From Sinohyriopsis cumingii (lineage: Eukaryota; Mollusca; Bivalvia; Unionida; Unionidae), in the NCBI GenBank assembly GCA_028554795.2, contig CM068839.1, positions 46,159,440 to 46,223,439 on the forward strand: 64,000 nt of DNA, written 5' to 3'. Shown in pieces: positions 44,901 to 54,348 of this stretch; position 1 is the stretch's first letter, and each line of letters begins with the position of its first letter. The position numbers and the translations under genes are program-made. Below the pieces are notes generated by a model. It worked only from the letters and a program-made list of their open reading frames with translations. It was not told where the DNA came from and did no database searches.

Positions 44901-47900
44901 CTATCGATCTTGCCTAGGGTTTCTTTTTATATACAGACCAATACCGACGTGTCCATACGGTAAGGTGAAATGATTGGGAAGTCGCACTCGCTTCTGGTAC
45001 ACGATTTGATAGACTTTTTCCAAGGGTCGACTGACGATGTGGTGAGTGGGTAAACGTACAATTTTGTTCGGTTGATAGGTGGTCACTTTAAAGTTTGCAT
45101 CCTCTCCCGATTGCAAGGCTTCTTTCAATACCCCAAAGTTCACCACACGACTGGTACGATAATTCAGAGTCAATCCTTTCACTTTACACGTCGTGTGCAA
45201 TTCTCCTTGTGGGTCCCGGTATTCGTAGCCGTAATTTTTGGGACCACCACTGACGAAACTTAGAATCTTGTCGTCGGGATGTTCGTCTGTCCAGGCTCCT
45301 AAACGGTCTCCTTCGATGTCAGGGTGCTGTTGACTCGGGTGATGGATGTAAATGCAACTGTCCGTGTCAAAGTACAGGACACGTTCCCCTAACAGTTCTA
45401 AAGCTTCGTACAATTTTAAGCGAGCATGAGCTGTCACGTAAGCCGCAATGATGACATTTCCAAAGGGGTCGTCTTGTACAAAGTCCAGATCTTCTTCGTA
45501 ATTGACCAAGATCAAATCCTCGCGAACGACGTCCACGTGTTTCATGTATTTGGTTTTGTCGTGAATCATCTGAAAGTAGCGGGAAGGTTCTGTCAAATAT
45601 TCCGTCTTGGGTAAACACGGTCGTTGTGCCATTTTACCCCACAAGCAATTTAACATCACTTTGGCAAACGAGCGCCTGCCTTCGTTTTTCTCGATGTGGT
45701 CTAAAGAGATGCCTTCTTGTTCATAGCATTTCTCTTTGAATGTCTTTTCGTCTTCGGAAGTGTGACACCAGGAAGGATAGCCGCTGGCTACTTGCTTCAG
45801 TTTCAAAAAGGCATCCACGTAGTCGGCGAAAATGCCTTTCTGACTGGGGTCACCCTTGTGGTATTGTTGTGTCTTGGGAAAGTGGGAAATTTTGTACACT
45901 TCTAACAGTTGGTATCCCATGTCCAGAGCTTTGAACAATTCTACGCTGATCCAGGTTCCCGTCAAGGCACGTTCTTCCTGGGTGTGCTGACAAGGTTGGT
46001 CTTGGTTGCACGTTTCGGCACAAGTACGGCACAATGGAAACATCAGTTTGCCTTGAAAATGGTGAGTTAAGACGGGATGGTATAGGTTCGTGGGAGGCAA
46101 AACTTTACACTTGATCAAGCCTTCGTATTGTCGAATGTTTTTCAGGTCGATGTGTTCCGTGAACAATTGTGGGTGCCCTGCATTAAAGGGACAATATTTG
46201 CACACTAAAGGTACAGCGAACACACGTCCAAGTATTTGATTTGTTCTCCTTTCTCTTCGTCGGCTTGGTACAGCAAACAGGTGGCATTGGTCCTTCCTCC
46301 GTACAAACTATCCCTCGGGTTTAGGGGGTCCATCAACTTGTAACTTTCCACGGCACGTTTAAACTCGGGATCGGTTTTCATACGGTGATCGTACTCGTGT
46401 TCCCACATTTCCACCACTTGGTATCCTTGCTGTTCTAACTTTAGGCGTCGCTGACAAGTGTCCTGGTACAAGTCTTCCATGGTTCGTTGTAAAAACTGAT
46501 TTTTAGTGCTACGATCAGGGTAACAGACGGGACATCCGTGAAATAAGCAACCGTTAAACTCGTACACGATCTTGGGGTTTTCTAAGTCCCAGCCATCGAC
46601 CGAATACGTTCCGATGGTCTTTTCGCCTCCTCCGTTGCGGGCATGCTAAATCCATTTGTCTTCCTTGTCGCACAAGTAATGTAACCAACGTAGGGCTTTG
46701 ACCGAGTATTGACGTTTGACATAGTTGGTCGTTTGAGGACTGATGACAGCCACGGTGTTTTCAGGCATGAATCGTTGTCGATACACTAAGGAACACGCTT
46801 TGGCAATGGTGCAAGCTTCTTTCAAAGGATCGACCCCTCCGTGTTCCATGAACAGTTCTCGAAATTTTCCACAGCAACGCCGTAAAATGTCCACGTCAGA
46901 ACGACAATACTTTAGCATTTCTTCCTGAAAGTCGAAAGGGTCGGAGGCGTGAGTCTGGTACCAAGCGTAGAAAGCTTCTCGTTGTTCGGAACGCATGTTG
47001 TCGGGGTCGTAATAGTGAGCCTCAGGCAAATGGGGTAGAACGGCGTGTTGATTGGCTTCCGTATTGAAAAAGTGAGGAAAATAACCTTTAGCCATTTCTG
47101 TCATTCCAAACGTTTTAGGCATTCGACTCAAAGGCATGGCCAAGTAACTCATCGAATCTTTAAACTGCACTTGTCCCACTTGCATGAAAATGATTTTGGC
47201 TCCGTTCAAAGTGACTTTAGGACGTTCGGTGCTATGTTCCGTATAGTACCTCAAAAGAAACTGACGATGACAATCTCCGTAACGTTCGATGTCCTCTTGG
47301 CTCCACGTCTTGTCGATGGGATCTAAGACCCATTGGGCAAAATCGGCTAACGTGTTCGGTCCTCGAAAGATTTTTTCACGCCCTCCCGGAATCTTGCTGC
47401 AGTGAGGGCAATGACTGAAGATAGGTTCTTGAATGCACTTCTCGCACGCTCGATGAGCCACGCAGAAATTAGGAATGTGAATGCCAGTCTCTTGCATGCA
47501 TTCGAAATCGAAAAAGATGAAATTGCCTTTCTTCTTGTGACCGTCCCCTTTTTCTGGTGGTGGTTGGTATTTTTGCACGTAGCATTGGTGTTCCAAGTCC
47601 ACGATGTGGTGACAAATGTGACATTTTTTCTTTCCTGAACATACATGTGCCTTGGTATTATTGGTACGTAGGCCTTTTCGACACGTAGGGCACAATCTCA
47701 GCAGTTGACAAGCACATTTCTGCTGTGAACCTTGCGTCTTCAGATGTTGTTGGTAACAGGCAGGGCTGACAAACGTGCGCAGTCAAGCAGGACAATGTAC
47801 TCTTTCTTGTCCTTCGCTCAGACAGGGTAGAGAGGCCAAACATCCTGGGCATTTCCATCCGCAATGTTTGTGTTGCTCTCGATTGTTATAGCCATAGTCA

Positions 47901-48931
47901 CATTTCTCACAGTAATAACTGTATCCCAGGAATCCAGTGATAGTGGTAATGGTATCGAAATGGTCATCGTGATAATAGACATGAATGTATTTTCCGTCCT
48001 TAAAGTCTTTCCCTCGAAACAACAGAGGTCCGCGCATTTCTTGAGGGTGCACTTTCAAGGTGTAGAGTGGAGCTAGGACATCTTGCAATTTCTGCATCTC
48101 AGGAATGCCACAGGGTGTGTCTTTGGACAGTCCGGCTTGTTGTAACAGGAGTTCTGCTTCGTTTCGTTGTTTGGCTCGGTCGGATCGTTGAATAGTTTTC
48201 CAGGCTCTTTTCCATTCTACCGTGTCGTTCTTGTTGGCATAGGTTCGTCCCACCACGATGGCTCGGGCTAAACACACCTGGTCTTGAGAATTGTGAATTT
48301 GGACGAGACTCTTTTTGGTGTTGCGAAGGTCGTTCACCAATAACACCTTATTGCGTTGTCCGGTCCCTTGAGGAGGAGAGACGTGGGCCATTTTCAGTGT
48401 GGCTTTACCATCGGTGATGTCAAACTGGTCATTAGATTGTTGTACGTGTTGAATCTTGTCCATGACTTTGGAAGGGGTTAGTTCTGCGGGTCTGCTAAAC
48501 TCGATCCAAACAGGGGATTTCAAGCTGTCGTGATCTATGGATAGTGTCAAGCGATCGTCTTCTTTGGGTTGACATTGTCGCTTGAGTGCGGTGAGCAAAG
48601 AATCCCACATCTCGGTGATAAACCCTTCTGCTTTCTCCAATGGTACGTCGGACTTGAAATCTTTAAACTTCACTGTGTAGGTGTAAGCCGTGGTTCTAAA
48701 TTTTCTAGAGGAGCGCTTTTTCGTCTCTCGAATGGAATAGTACTTTTCAGGGTTGACTAAGAGTGGTGAACTTTGTTTAGAGGGTTCGGATTCTGGTTCA
48801 CTCATGTCCTCTTCAAAATCACTGGCATGAATTTGTGCCAAGACTTCAGCTCTGGTACGAGGCGATAGATCACGTTTCTGCCTGTTACTTTCTTCTTCTT
48901 CTTTCTTCTCGAATGAATAGGATCGTTTCAT
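44901..48931 (-). pseudogene. Protein-primed family B DNA polymerase, three breaks
   Basis: One gene of about 1,340 codons in four open pieces. Piece 1 (48,931-47,783) carries an N-terminal domain and a Cys-rich finger (CEKCDYGY, CGWKCPGC). Piece 2 (47,782-46,646) has exonuclease motif I (IFFDFECM), Cys/His clusters and exonuclease III (YCRSDVDIL). Piece 3 ends at polymerase motif A (YLDVCSLY). Piece 4 (46,223-44,901) has LNCLWGK (motif B) and YFDTDS (motif C, about 45,349-45,375). Breaks: TGA at 47,783-47,785, TAG at 46,646-46,648, both in frame, and a one-base loss at CC 46,210-46,211 exactly at motif A. This is the replicative polymerase of Polintons. TATA box at 48,980-48,985. Confidence 0.95.
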
Positions 48932-48979
48932 CTTGAGTGCAAAACGTCAAATGACTCAAGTTTAAACACCATAGACTAA

Positions 48980-49010
48980 TTTATAGTCATGGCAGACCAG
49001 CGTATATAAA
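48980..49010. promoter_or_regulatory. Back-to-back divergent TATA boxes (PolB / CCHC gene)
   Basis: Minus-strand TATAAA at 48,980-48,985 and plus-strand TATATAAA at 49,003-49,010, only about 20 bp apart. Each is about 50-60 nt from the ATG it serves (48,931 and 49,066). Confidence 0.75.
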
Positions 49011-49065
49011 AGGGTGTGTGTCTTGTCCTTTCACTATTCATTTCACTCTCAAGCCGAGCACAACG

Positions 49066-49497
49066 ATGGAAGAGACTAACCAAATCGAACGTTTCGTCAG
49101 AGCTTTGCGTGGGGTCATTAGAAAATTCTCTTCAGACTAGCCCACGGACTACTCTCCTTCCTTTCGAGATAAAAGTCAATATACTTGCTATATCTGTCAG
49201 AAGAAAGGGCATTGGTCTTCAGAGTGTCCAGACCGTCAAAAAAGAACAAAAACAGGGGCTAGAAAAGACAAAAGTCAAGATACCTGTTATTATTGTCAAG
49301 AAAAAGGACATTGGTCTCCAGATTGCCCAAAAAAGAAACAAGAGGAGTCGGAAGAAAAGAGGGATTCTTCAGAAGAAGAGAGAGATTCTTCAGAGGAAGA
49401 AAGCAGACAGGTGAAGAAAAGAAGAAGGGAAGAAAGTGAGGAGGAAGAGGAGGAAAAGACTGTGACGGTGAAGAAATTAAAAAAAAAGAGAGAGTAA
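49066..49497 (+). pseudogene. CCHC zinc-knuckle protein, internal TAG
   Basis: A plus-strand frame from ATG 49,066 to TAA 49,495-49,497, 143 codons, with one TAG at 49,138-49,140 after codon 24. Two perfect C-x2-C-x4-H-x4-C knuckles (49,186-49,227: C Y I C..GHW..C; 49,285-49,326: C Y Y C..GHW..C) precede an acidic-basic tail. No Met after the TAG. Knuckles of this kind bind single-stranded nucleic acid, as in retroviral nucleocapsids. It has a strong TATA at 49,003. Whether the TAG is a mutation, readthrough signal or part of an intron is open. The usual ORF lists miss the knuckles because they have no start codon. Confidence 0.75.
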
Positions 49498-49710
49498 AAA
49501 AAGAAACAGAAGAAGTGAATGTAATTTATAAAGTGTTCTGTTGTGAATTGTGAATTGGACTGTAACTATGGAGAAAAGAATACATTAATTATATAAGGTA
49601 AGTGTCTTTGAGTTTTGATTTTAAAATAAGAAGCTACACTCACGCACTCATACACAGACATGTACTATAAGGGTAAAATGTTTTTTTGTTGTTGTTGATT
49701 TTTGAGTTAT

Positions 49711-49787
49711 TGGCAAATTGAAAGGCTATCTCTTTTCGAGAAATGTGGGTGGCCCTGAAAAGGGCCTTTTTTGGTGTAGGAGTGAGT
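49711..49787 (-). terminator. Histone-type 3' stem-loop, site 4, with downstream element
   Basis: Minus strand GGCCCTTTTCAGGGCC at 49,751-49,766 with 5' AAAAA and 3' ACCCA, followed by CGAAAAGAGATAGCC. It lies 22 nt after the stop of the gene at 49,788. Confidence 0.85.
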
Positions 49788-50345
49788 TTAAGCAATCAAC
49801 TTTAACTGTCTTAAGCCTTTGCCACGGCCGAGGCCTACTTCTGATGATGATGATTGGGTTGAAATCACTAAGGGTGGTACGATAGGCTTAGTCACAGGGT
49901 TGGCGTGTTTAGCTCGGGAAGGTCGTATTCTCTTCGGTCGTGATAAAGAAGTCTGATATATTTGTTTCAGACTTCTTAACTCCGCTAAAATGTCCAACAG
50001 TACCGTAGCCGTTTGATTTTCACCCTCTTGTTTCTTTGCTGCTACTTCTTCTTGTTGTTGTTTTTGTCTTACCTCTTCTTGTTGCTGTTGCTGTTGCTGT
50101 CGGAGAAAAGCTTGTTCCGCTTCCTTTTGTCGTTGCATAAATTTCTCCAATTCTTCTTTCTGTCTCTGTCTAAAATTCTCCACTTGCGGTAATGAAGAAT
50201 GAGACGAAGGTTCCGGAACAAATTCTTGCGAGGTAAGAAAATCCACAAAATCCCAATGTACCTCTTCTGAAAGTAAGTCCGGGTTCCCTTGGGCGGTCTC
50301 CACTGCTGGTGCACCCCAATGGATCGTTTTCTGAGTTTCCGTCAT
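49788..50345 (-). CDS. Gln/Glu-rich coiled-coil protein
   Basis: 185 codons. N-terminal acidic/aromatic part (HWDFVDFLTSQEFVPE), a Gln/Glu coiled coil (about 60-105, with QQQQQQQ), a short helix (LLDILAELRSLKQIYQ), and a basic C-terminus (RPKRIRPSRAK, GLGRGKGLRQLK). Function unknown; the shape suits a regulatory DNA- or RNA-binding protein. TATA box CTATATAG at 50,394-50,399 and a histone-type stem-loop after the stop. Overall plan resembles the three tandem genes at the left end. Confidence 0.75.
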   Translation of the reverse strand: MTETQKTIHWGAPAVETAQGNPDLLSEEVHWDFVDFLTSQEFVPEPSSHSSLPQVENFRQRQKEELEKFMQRQKEAEQAFLRQQQQQQQEEVRQKQQQEEVAAKKQEGENQTATVLLDILAELRSLKQIYQTSLSRPKRIRPSRAKHANPVTKPIVPPLVISTQSSSSEVGLGRGKGLRQLKLIA

Positions 50346-50393
50346 GTTGAATCACTGTCGCATAGATTGACAGCACACAGGCGCTAGCGAATC

Positions 50394-50520
50394 TATATAG
50401 ACCACATGACGTCACAGACTGCTCTCTTCGGATTGGATGCGGACTGACTGAATTTTGTAACGCGTGTTCGGATTGGTGAATGAACTCAATCCGTTTCAAT
50501 CCTTCCTCTACCTATAAATA
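50394..50520. promoter_or_regulatory. Divergent promoter with CRE and ATTGG boxes
   Basis: Minus TATA at 50,394-50,399 and plus TATAAATA at 50,513-50,520. Between them are a CRE palindrome TGACGTCA (50,407-50,414) and two copies of TTCGGATTGG (ending 50,436 and 50,476; ATTGG is the reverse of CCAAT). CCAAT and TATA are frequent in animal histone promoters. Confidence 0.65.
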
Positions 50521-50564
50521 AGCGCAGTTCACTGCATTGATTCACCTGTTCTCGTCGCCTCACG

Positions 50565-50795
50565 ATGTGGACCACAGCTGAATCATCCAGCCTTGTGTCT
50601 TGAATGATGTTTAGGACGGACATGCTCATGTATGTCCGGTCCAAGTGGACTGTTGTTGATAGGACAGATACTAGTCTATGGATGAGAAGAGTTTACATAG
50701 AAAGACAAGGATGCCTCAAGAGGGTACTTGTGTATGGACCTGCAGTTAGAAGGAGTTTAAGAAGAAGAAGATGTGACAGATGCCGTCTATGTTAA
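50565..50795 (+). pseudogene. Small basic protein gene, internal TGA
   Basis: ATG at 50,565 opens 12 codons (MWTTAESSSLVS) to TGA 50,601-50,603. The same frame reopens directly with ATG 50,604 and runs 63 codons to 50,795, ending in an Arg-rich Cys tail (VRRSLRRRRCDRCRLC). A TATA box lies 45 nt upstream, and the histone-type stem-loop in the right TIR starts 20 nt after the stop. So the transcript of about 300 nt is well delimited. It may be one broken gene or a short upstream ORF before a real 63-codon gene. No family recognised. Confidence 0.6.
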
Positions 50796-50814
50796 TATTA
50801 ATATTAACATAAAT

Positions 50815-50840
50815 CCAAAGGCCCTTTTCAGGGCCACCCA
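50815..50840 (+). terminator. Histone-type 3' stem-loop, site 5 (in right TIR)
   Basis: Plus strand GGCCCTTTTCAGGGCC at 50,820-50,835, 5' flank CCAAA, 3' flank ACCCA, then CGAAAACAGATAGCC. It is the mirror of site 1, facing outward. Sites 1 and 5 therefore give matching ends to genes transcribed towards each terminus. Confidence 0.85.
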
Positions 50841-51316
50841 CATTTCTCGAAAACAGATAGCCTTTCGATTGCCTACCCCTTTATAAAAATTTAAAAAAAA
50901 AAAAATCCCATGTTCAATTCCCCTTGTCCCTAAAGTAGTTTTTTTTCTAACATGTTCAATTCCCCTTTGTCCCTAGATAAACCCAAACTCTATTCCCATG
51001 TTCAATTCCCCTTGTCCCTAGACAGACCCAAACTCTATTCCCCATGTTCAATTGCCTTTGTCCCTAGAATCGATATTTTTTTTTCCATTGTTCGAATGCC
51101 TTTGTCGCTAATCTCAATATTTCCTTTTTTTCCTTTCTCCAATGTTAAATTCCATTGTCGCTAATCTTACCCAGGGTTTTTTGCCCATGTTAAATTTCCA
51201 TTGTCGCTAATCTTACCCAGGGTGGTTAATGTTAAATTTCCATTGTCGCTAATCTTACCCAGGGGGTGTTTTTAATGCTAATTCCCATTGTCGCTAATCT
51301 CACCTCTTATACTACT
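50815..51316 (-). repeat. Polinton right terminal inverted repeat
   Basis: Reverse complement of 33,058-33,588, slightly shorter because of A/T-run indels. Ends ACTACT, then the 6-bp duplication. Confidence 0.95.
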
Positions 51317-51322
51317 CACCCA
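51317..51322. repeat. Right 6-bp target site duplication
   Basis: CACCCA directly after the last base of the right TIR. Confidence 0.93.
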
Positions 51323-51339
51323 TTTGTTCTTTTACGCTA

Positions 51340-51790
51340 TCTAAAGAATCATTGTCATACATTATATAATAAAACCTTGTTACATATTATCTAAAAACCA
51401 TTGTGACACGACACGTTATCTAAGGAATCTTGTTACACGTTAAATTAGAAACCTTGCTATACATTATATAAAAAAATCTTGTTACACATTATCTAAAAAC
51501 CCTTGTGACACGTTATCTAAGGAATCTTGTTACACGTTAAATGAGAAACCTTGCTATACATTATATAAAAAAATCTTGTTACACATTATCTAAAAACCCT
51601 TGTGACACGTTATCTAAGGAATCTTGTTACACGTTAAATGAGAAACCTTGCTATACATTATATAAAAAAATCTTGTTACACATTATCTAAAAACCCTTGT
51701 GACACGTTATCTAAGGAATCTTGTTACGCGTTAAATGAGAAACCTTGCTATACATTATATAAAAATCTTTGTTATGTAAAACACTTGTTA
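51340..51790. repeat. Approx. 98-bp tandem repeat
   Basis: Four copies with markers GAAACCTTGCTATACATTAT and GACACGTTATCTAAGGAATC. Each unit is itself made of diverged CTTGTTACACATTATCTAAA-type subunits, related to the next array. Confidence 0.9.
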
Positions 51791-52890
51791 TACGTTATAT
51801 ATAAACCCTTGTTATACAATATACAATGGACCCTTGTTGTACAATATACAATAAACCCTTGTTATACAATATACAATAAACCCTTGTTGTACAATATACA
51901 ATAAACCCTTGTTATACAATATACAATAAACCCTTGTTAGACTTTATACAAAAAACCCTTGTTATATATTATACAGTAAACCCTTGTTATACATTATACA
52001 ACAAACTCGTGTTATACAATACACAATAAACCCTTGTTATACAATACACAATAAACCCTTTTTATACAATATACAATAAACCCTTGTTATAAAATATACA
52101 ATAAACCCTTGTTATACAATATACAATAAACAATTGTTATACAATATACAATATACCCTTGTTATAAAATATACAATAAACCCTTGTTATACAATATACA
52201 ATAAGCAATTGTTATACAATATACAATATACCCTTGTTATACACTATACAATGGACCCTTGTTGTACAATATACAATAAACCCTTGTTATACAATATACA
52301 ATAAACCCTTGTTAGACTTTATACAAAAAACCCTTGTTATATATTATACAGTAAACCCTTGTTATACATTATACAACAAACTCGTGTTATACAATACACA
52401 ATAAACCCTTGTTATACAATATACAATAAACCCTTGTTATACAATATACAATAAACCCTTGTTATAAAATATACAATAAACCCTTGTTATACAATATACA
52501 ATAAACCCTTGTTATACAATATACAATAAACCCTTGTTATACAATATACAATAAACCATTGTTATACAATATACAATAAACATTTGTTATACAATATACA
52601 ATAAACACTTGTTATACAATATACAATAAACCCTTGTTAGACATTATACAAAAAGCCTTTGTTATATATTATACAGTATACCCTTGTTATACATTATATA
52701 ACAAACTCATGTTATACAATATACAATAAACCCTTGTTATATTATATACAATAAACCCTTGTTATACAATATACAATAAACCCTTGGTATACAATATACA
52801 ATAAACCATTGTTATACAATATACAACAAACTCTTGTTATACAATATACAATAAACACTTGTCATACAATATACAATAAACCCTTATTTT
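51790..52890. repeat. 25-bp satellite
   Basis: About 43 copies with markers AAACCCTTGTTATACAATAT and ACAAT. Longer blocks (for example around 51,830-52,020 and 52,250-52,420) look duplicated as units. Confidence 0.95.
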
Positions 52891-52899
52891 AATGCAACT

Positions 52900-53450
52900 C
52901 GCTAACTGCATTCTACATAATGAATAATAAAAAAAGATAAAAAATTATCATATTAATGACTATCTTGTCATTATATACGATTTGTATGGACCTCAAATAA
53001 TTTACAAAAAGGAATACTGTTACTGTAAAATTTGAAAATACAATCGGATATATCACGAAGTACACATACAAATTATTATGCACATATATTATGTTGAGTT
53101 TAATTTTTTCCCCTCTTCATTCATCAGTGCCCATGCATGAGCTATATCTTTTCGAATTAACATTTCAGCATTTTCCATTGCCTGAAATTTATTTCCTCTG
53201 TTTCCCTCACAACTAGTATCATGCACATGAACTGGAGTTGAAAATCCACTATTAGTAAAGAAGATCTTGTATTTAGAAAGAAAGTAGGTAAGCGTGACTA
53301 ATAGTTAAGTGAGTTATTATGTAGAAAGTGCCCGGAATCTATACTTTTTAACAGAAGTAACATAAAAGAGTGAAAATAAACAAGCTTTGTAAAATTCAAA
53401 ATTTTTTTGATTCTCTTGAAAACAAAAGTGAAAATGAAAAACAAACTTAG
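52900..53450. other. Gene-free AT-rich region
   Basis: No gene supported. Base composition changes near 53,450, where CpG becomes common, possibly the left limit of the second element. Confidence 0.4.
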
Positions 53451-53689
53451 CGGTAGTAAAAGACGACTTGGAGGTGCATTGACTCTTCTGGGTACAGCAC
53501 CTTGTTACCCCATGACTTATTCTAATTTTGTGGTGTGCGCCGGCGGAGGGACTTTTCTGAGATAACCTATATGGTTGCCTCCCGAGAGAACTAAAATTTG
53601 TCGCTCGCGACTTTTTCGATTGTTGACTCTATTTTTACTGCAAACAATTCAATTGCTGGTCTTTTTTGTATCAGCACAAGCTATTAAGG

Positions 53690-54076
53690 CTATGTATCTG
53701 CGTACAATGTCGCCGGAAGTTTCGTTATTTTTATTTCCGCCAACATGGTCTCTGACTCAGTTGTGGTAATTATTTTATTATCGATGGCCGTGATTACAGC
53801 TTGGCACTTGTACTGAGGATACTTTGTGTCGCCGCGAGAATTTCCGGATAGACACGTGTTCGTTTGTGCGTGGTAATACAATTATTCTGCCAGCGCAGCC
53901 TCTCCATATGTAGCTATAGATATAGCTCCGACCGCAAATCCGATATGTATGTTTACGTGTATAAGAGGGATTATTAACGCCTTAGTGTCATAGATATTCG
54001 TTGACAAGCGGCATAAAATCGCCATCGATGCTAACACGTCCTCTCCCTTTTTTTCGTCAACCGCCACCAGCCACAT
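53690..54076 (-). pseudogene. Candidate ORF with one in-frame TAA
   Basis: ATG at 54,076 opens 64 codons with a hydrophobic segment (LIIPLIHVNIHIGFAVGAIS) to TAA at 53,882-53,884; the same frame then continues for 63 codons. CpG content is like the second element. No family recognised. It could be a leftmost gene of that element, or two exons of a host gene, or chance. Confidence 0.3.
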
Positions 54077-54092
54077 TTTTCAGATCTATCCC

Positions 54093-54338
54093 AGCAGCAG
54101 GGGGGGGGGGGGCGAATCGGACATTTTGTCCAAACGTCATTTGGTTTAATTAATACTTTCTGCACTCAGCGGATCCGGTGTCGTCAGCGCCCGGTAAAAA
54201 AAAACGACGTCGTCGTCGGGGGGATCGTCCAAACGTCATTTGGTTTAATTAATACCTTCTGCGCGCCGATCCCAGCGTTGTCAGCGTCGGGTAAAAAAGC
54301 GCGACGACCGCGTCGATGTCATCGCCCCCCCTGCTGCT
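54093..54338. repeat. CpG-rich 99-bp duplication bracketed by a G/C inverted repeat
   Basis: AGCAGCAGGGGGGG (54,093-54,106, in a run of 13 G) pairs with CCCCCCCTGCTGCT (54,325-54,338). Between them are two 99-bp direct repeats sharing GTCCAAACGTCATTTGGTTT and AATTAATAC at 54,128 and 54,227. It lies immediately 3' of the leftmost structural gene of the second element, so it may be a terminal or replication structure. Confidence 0.8.
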
Positions 54339-54348
54339 AAGGGGCTAT

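Larger units (their letters stand above)
33058..51316. mobile_element. Complete Polinton/Maverick, 18,259 bp
   Basis: Bounded by inverted repeats that begin AGTAGTATAAG on both outer ends and by a perfect direct duplication CACCCA immediately outside (33,052-33,057 and 51,317-51,322). A 6-bp duplication, 15-20 kb length and an AG start are hallmarks of Polintons. It encodes protein-primed PolB, DDE integrase with chromodomain, packaging ATPase, double jelly-roll capsid protein and penton-like protein, which settles the class. Most genes run leftward; two run rightward (49,066 and 50,565). Several genes are broken, so this copy is probably not autonomous as assembled. No adenain-like protease is found. 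The joined flanks rebuild a single unique empty site, consistent with a simple insertion. Confidence 0.97.

Noticed and set aside
51638..51904. 88-codon ORF
   Set aside because: Falls within the 98-bp and 25-bp satellites.
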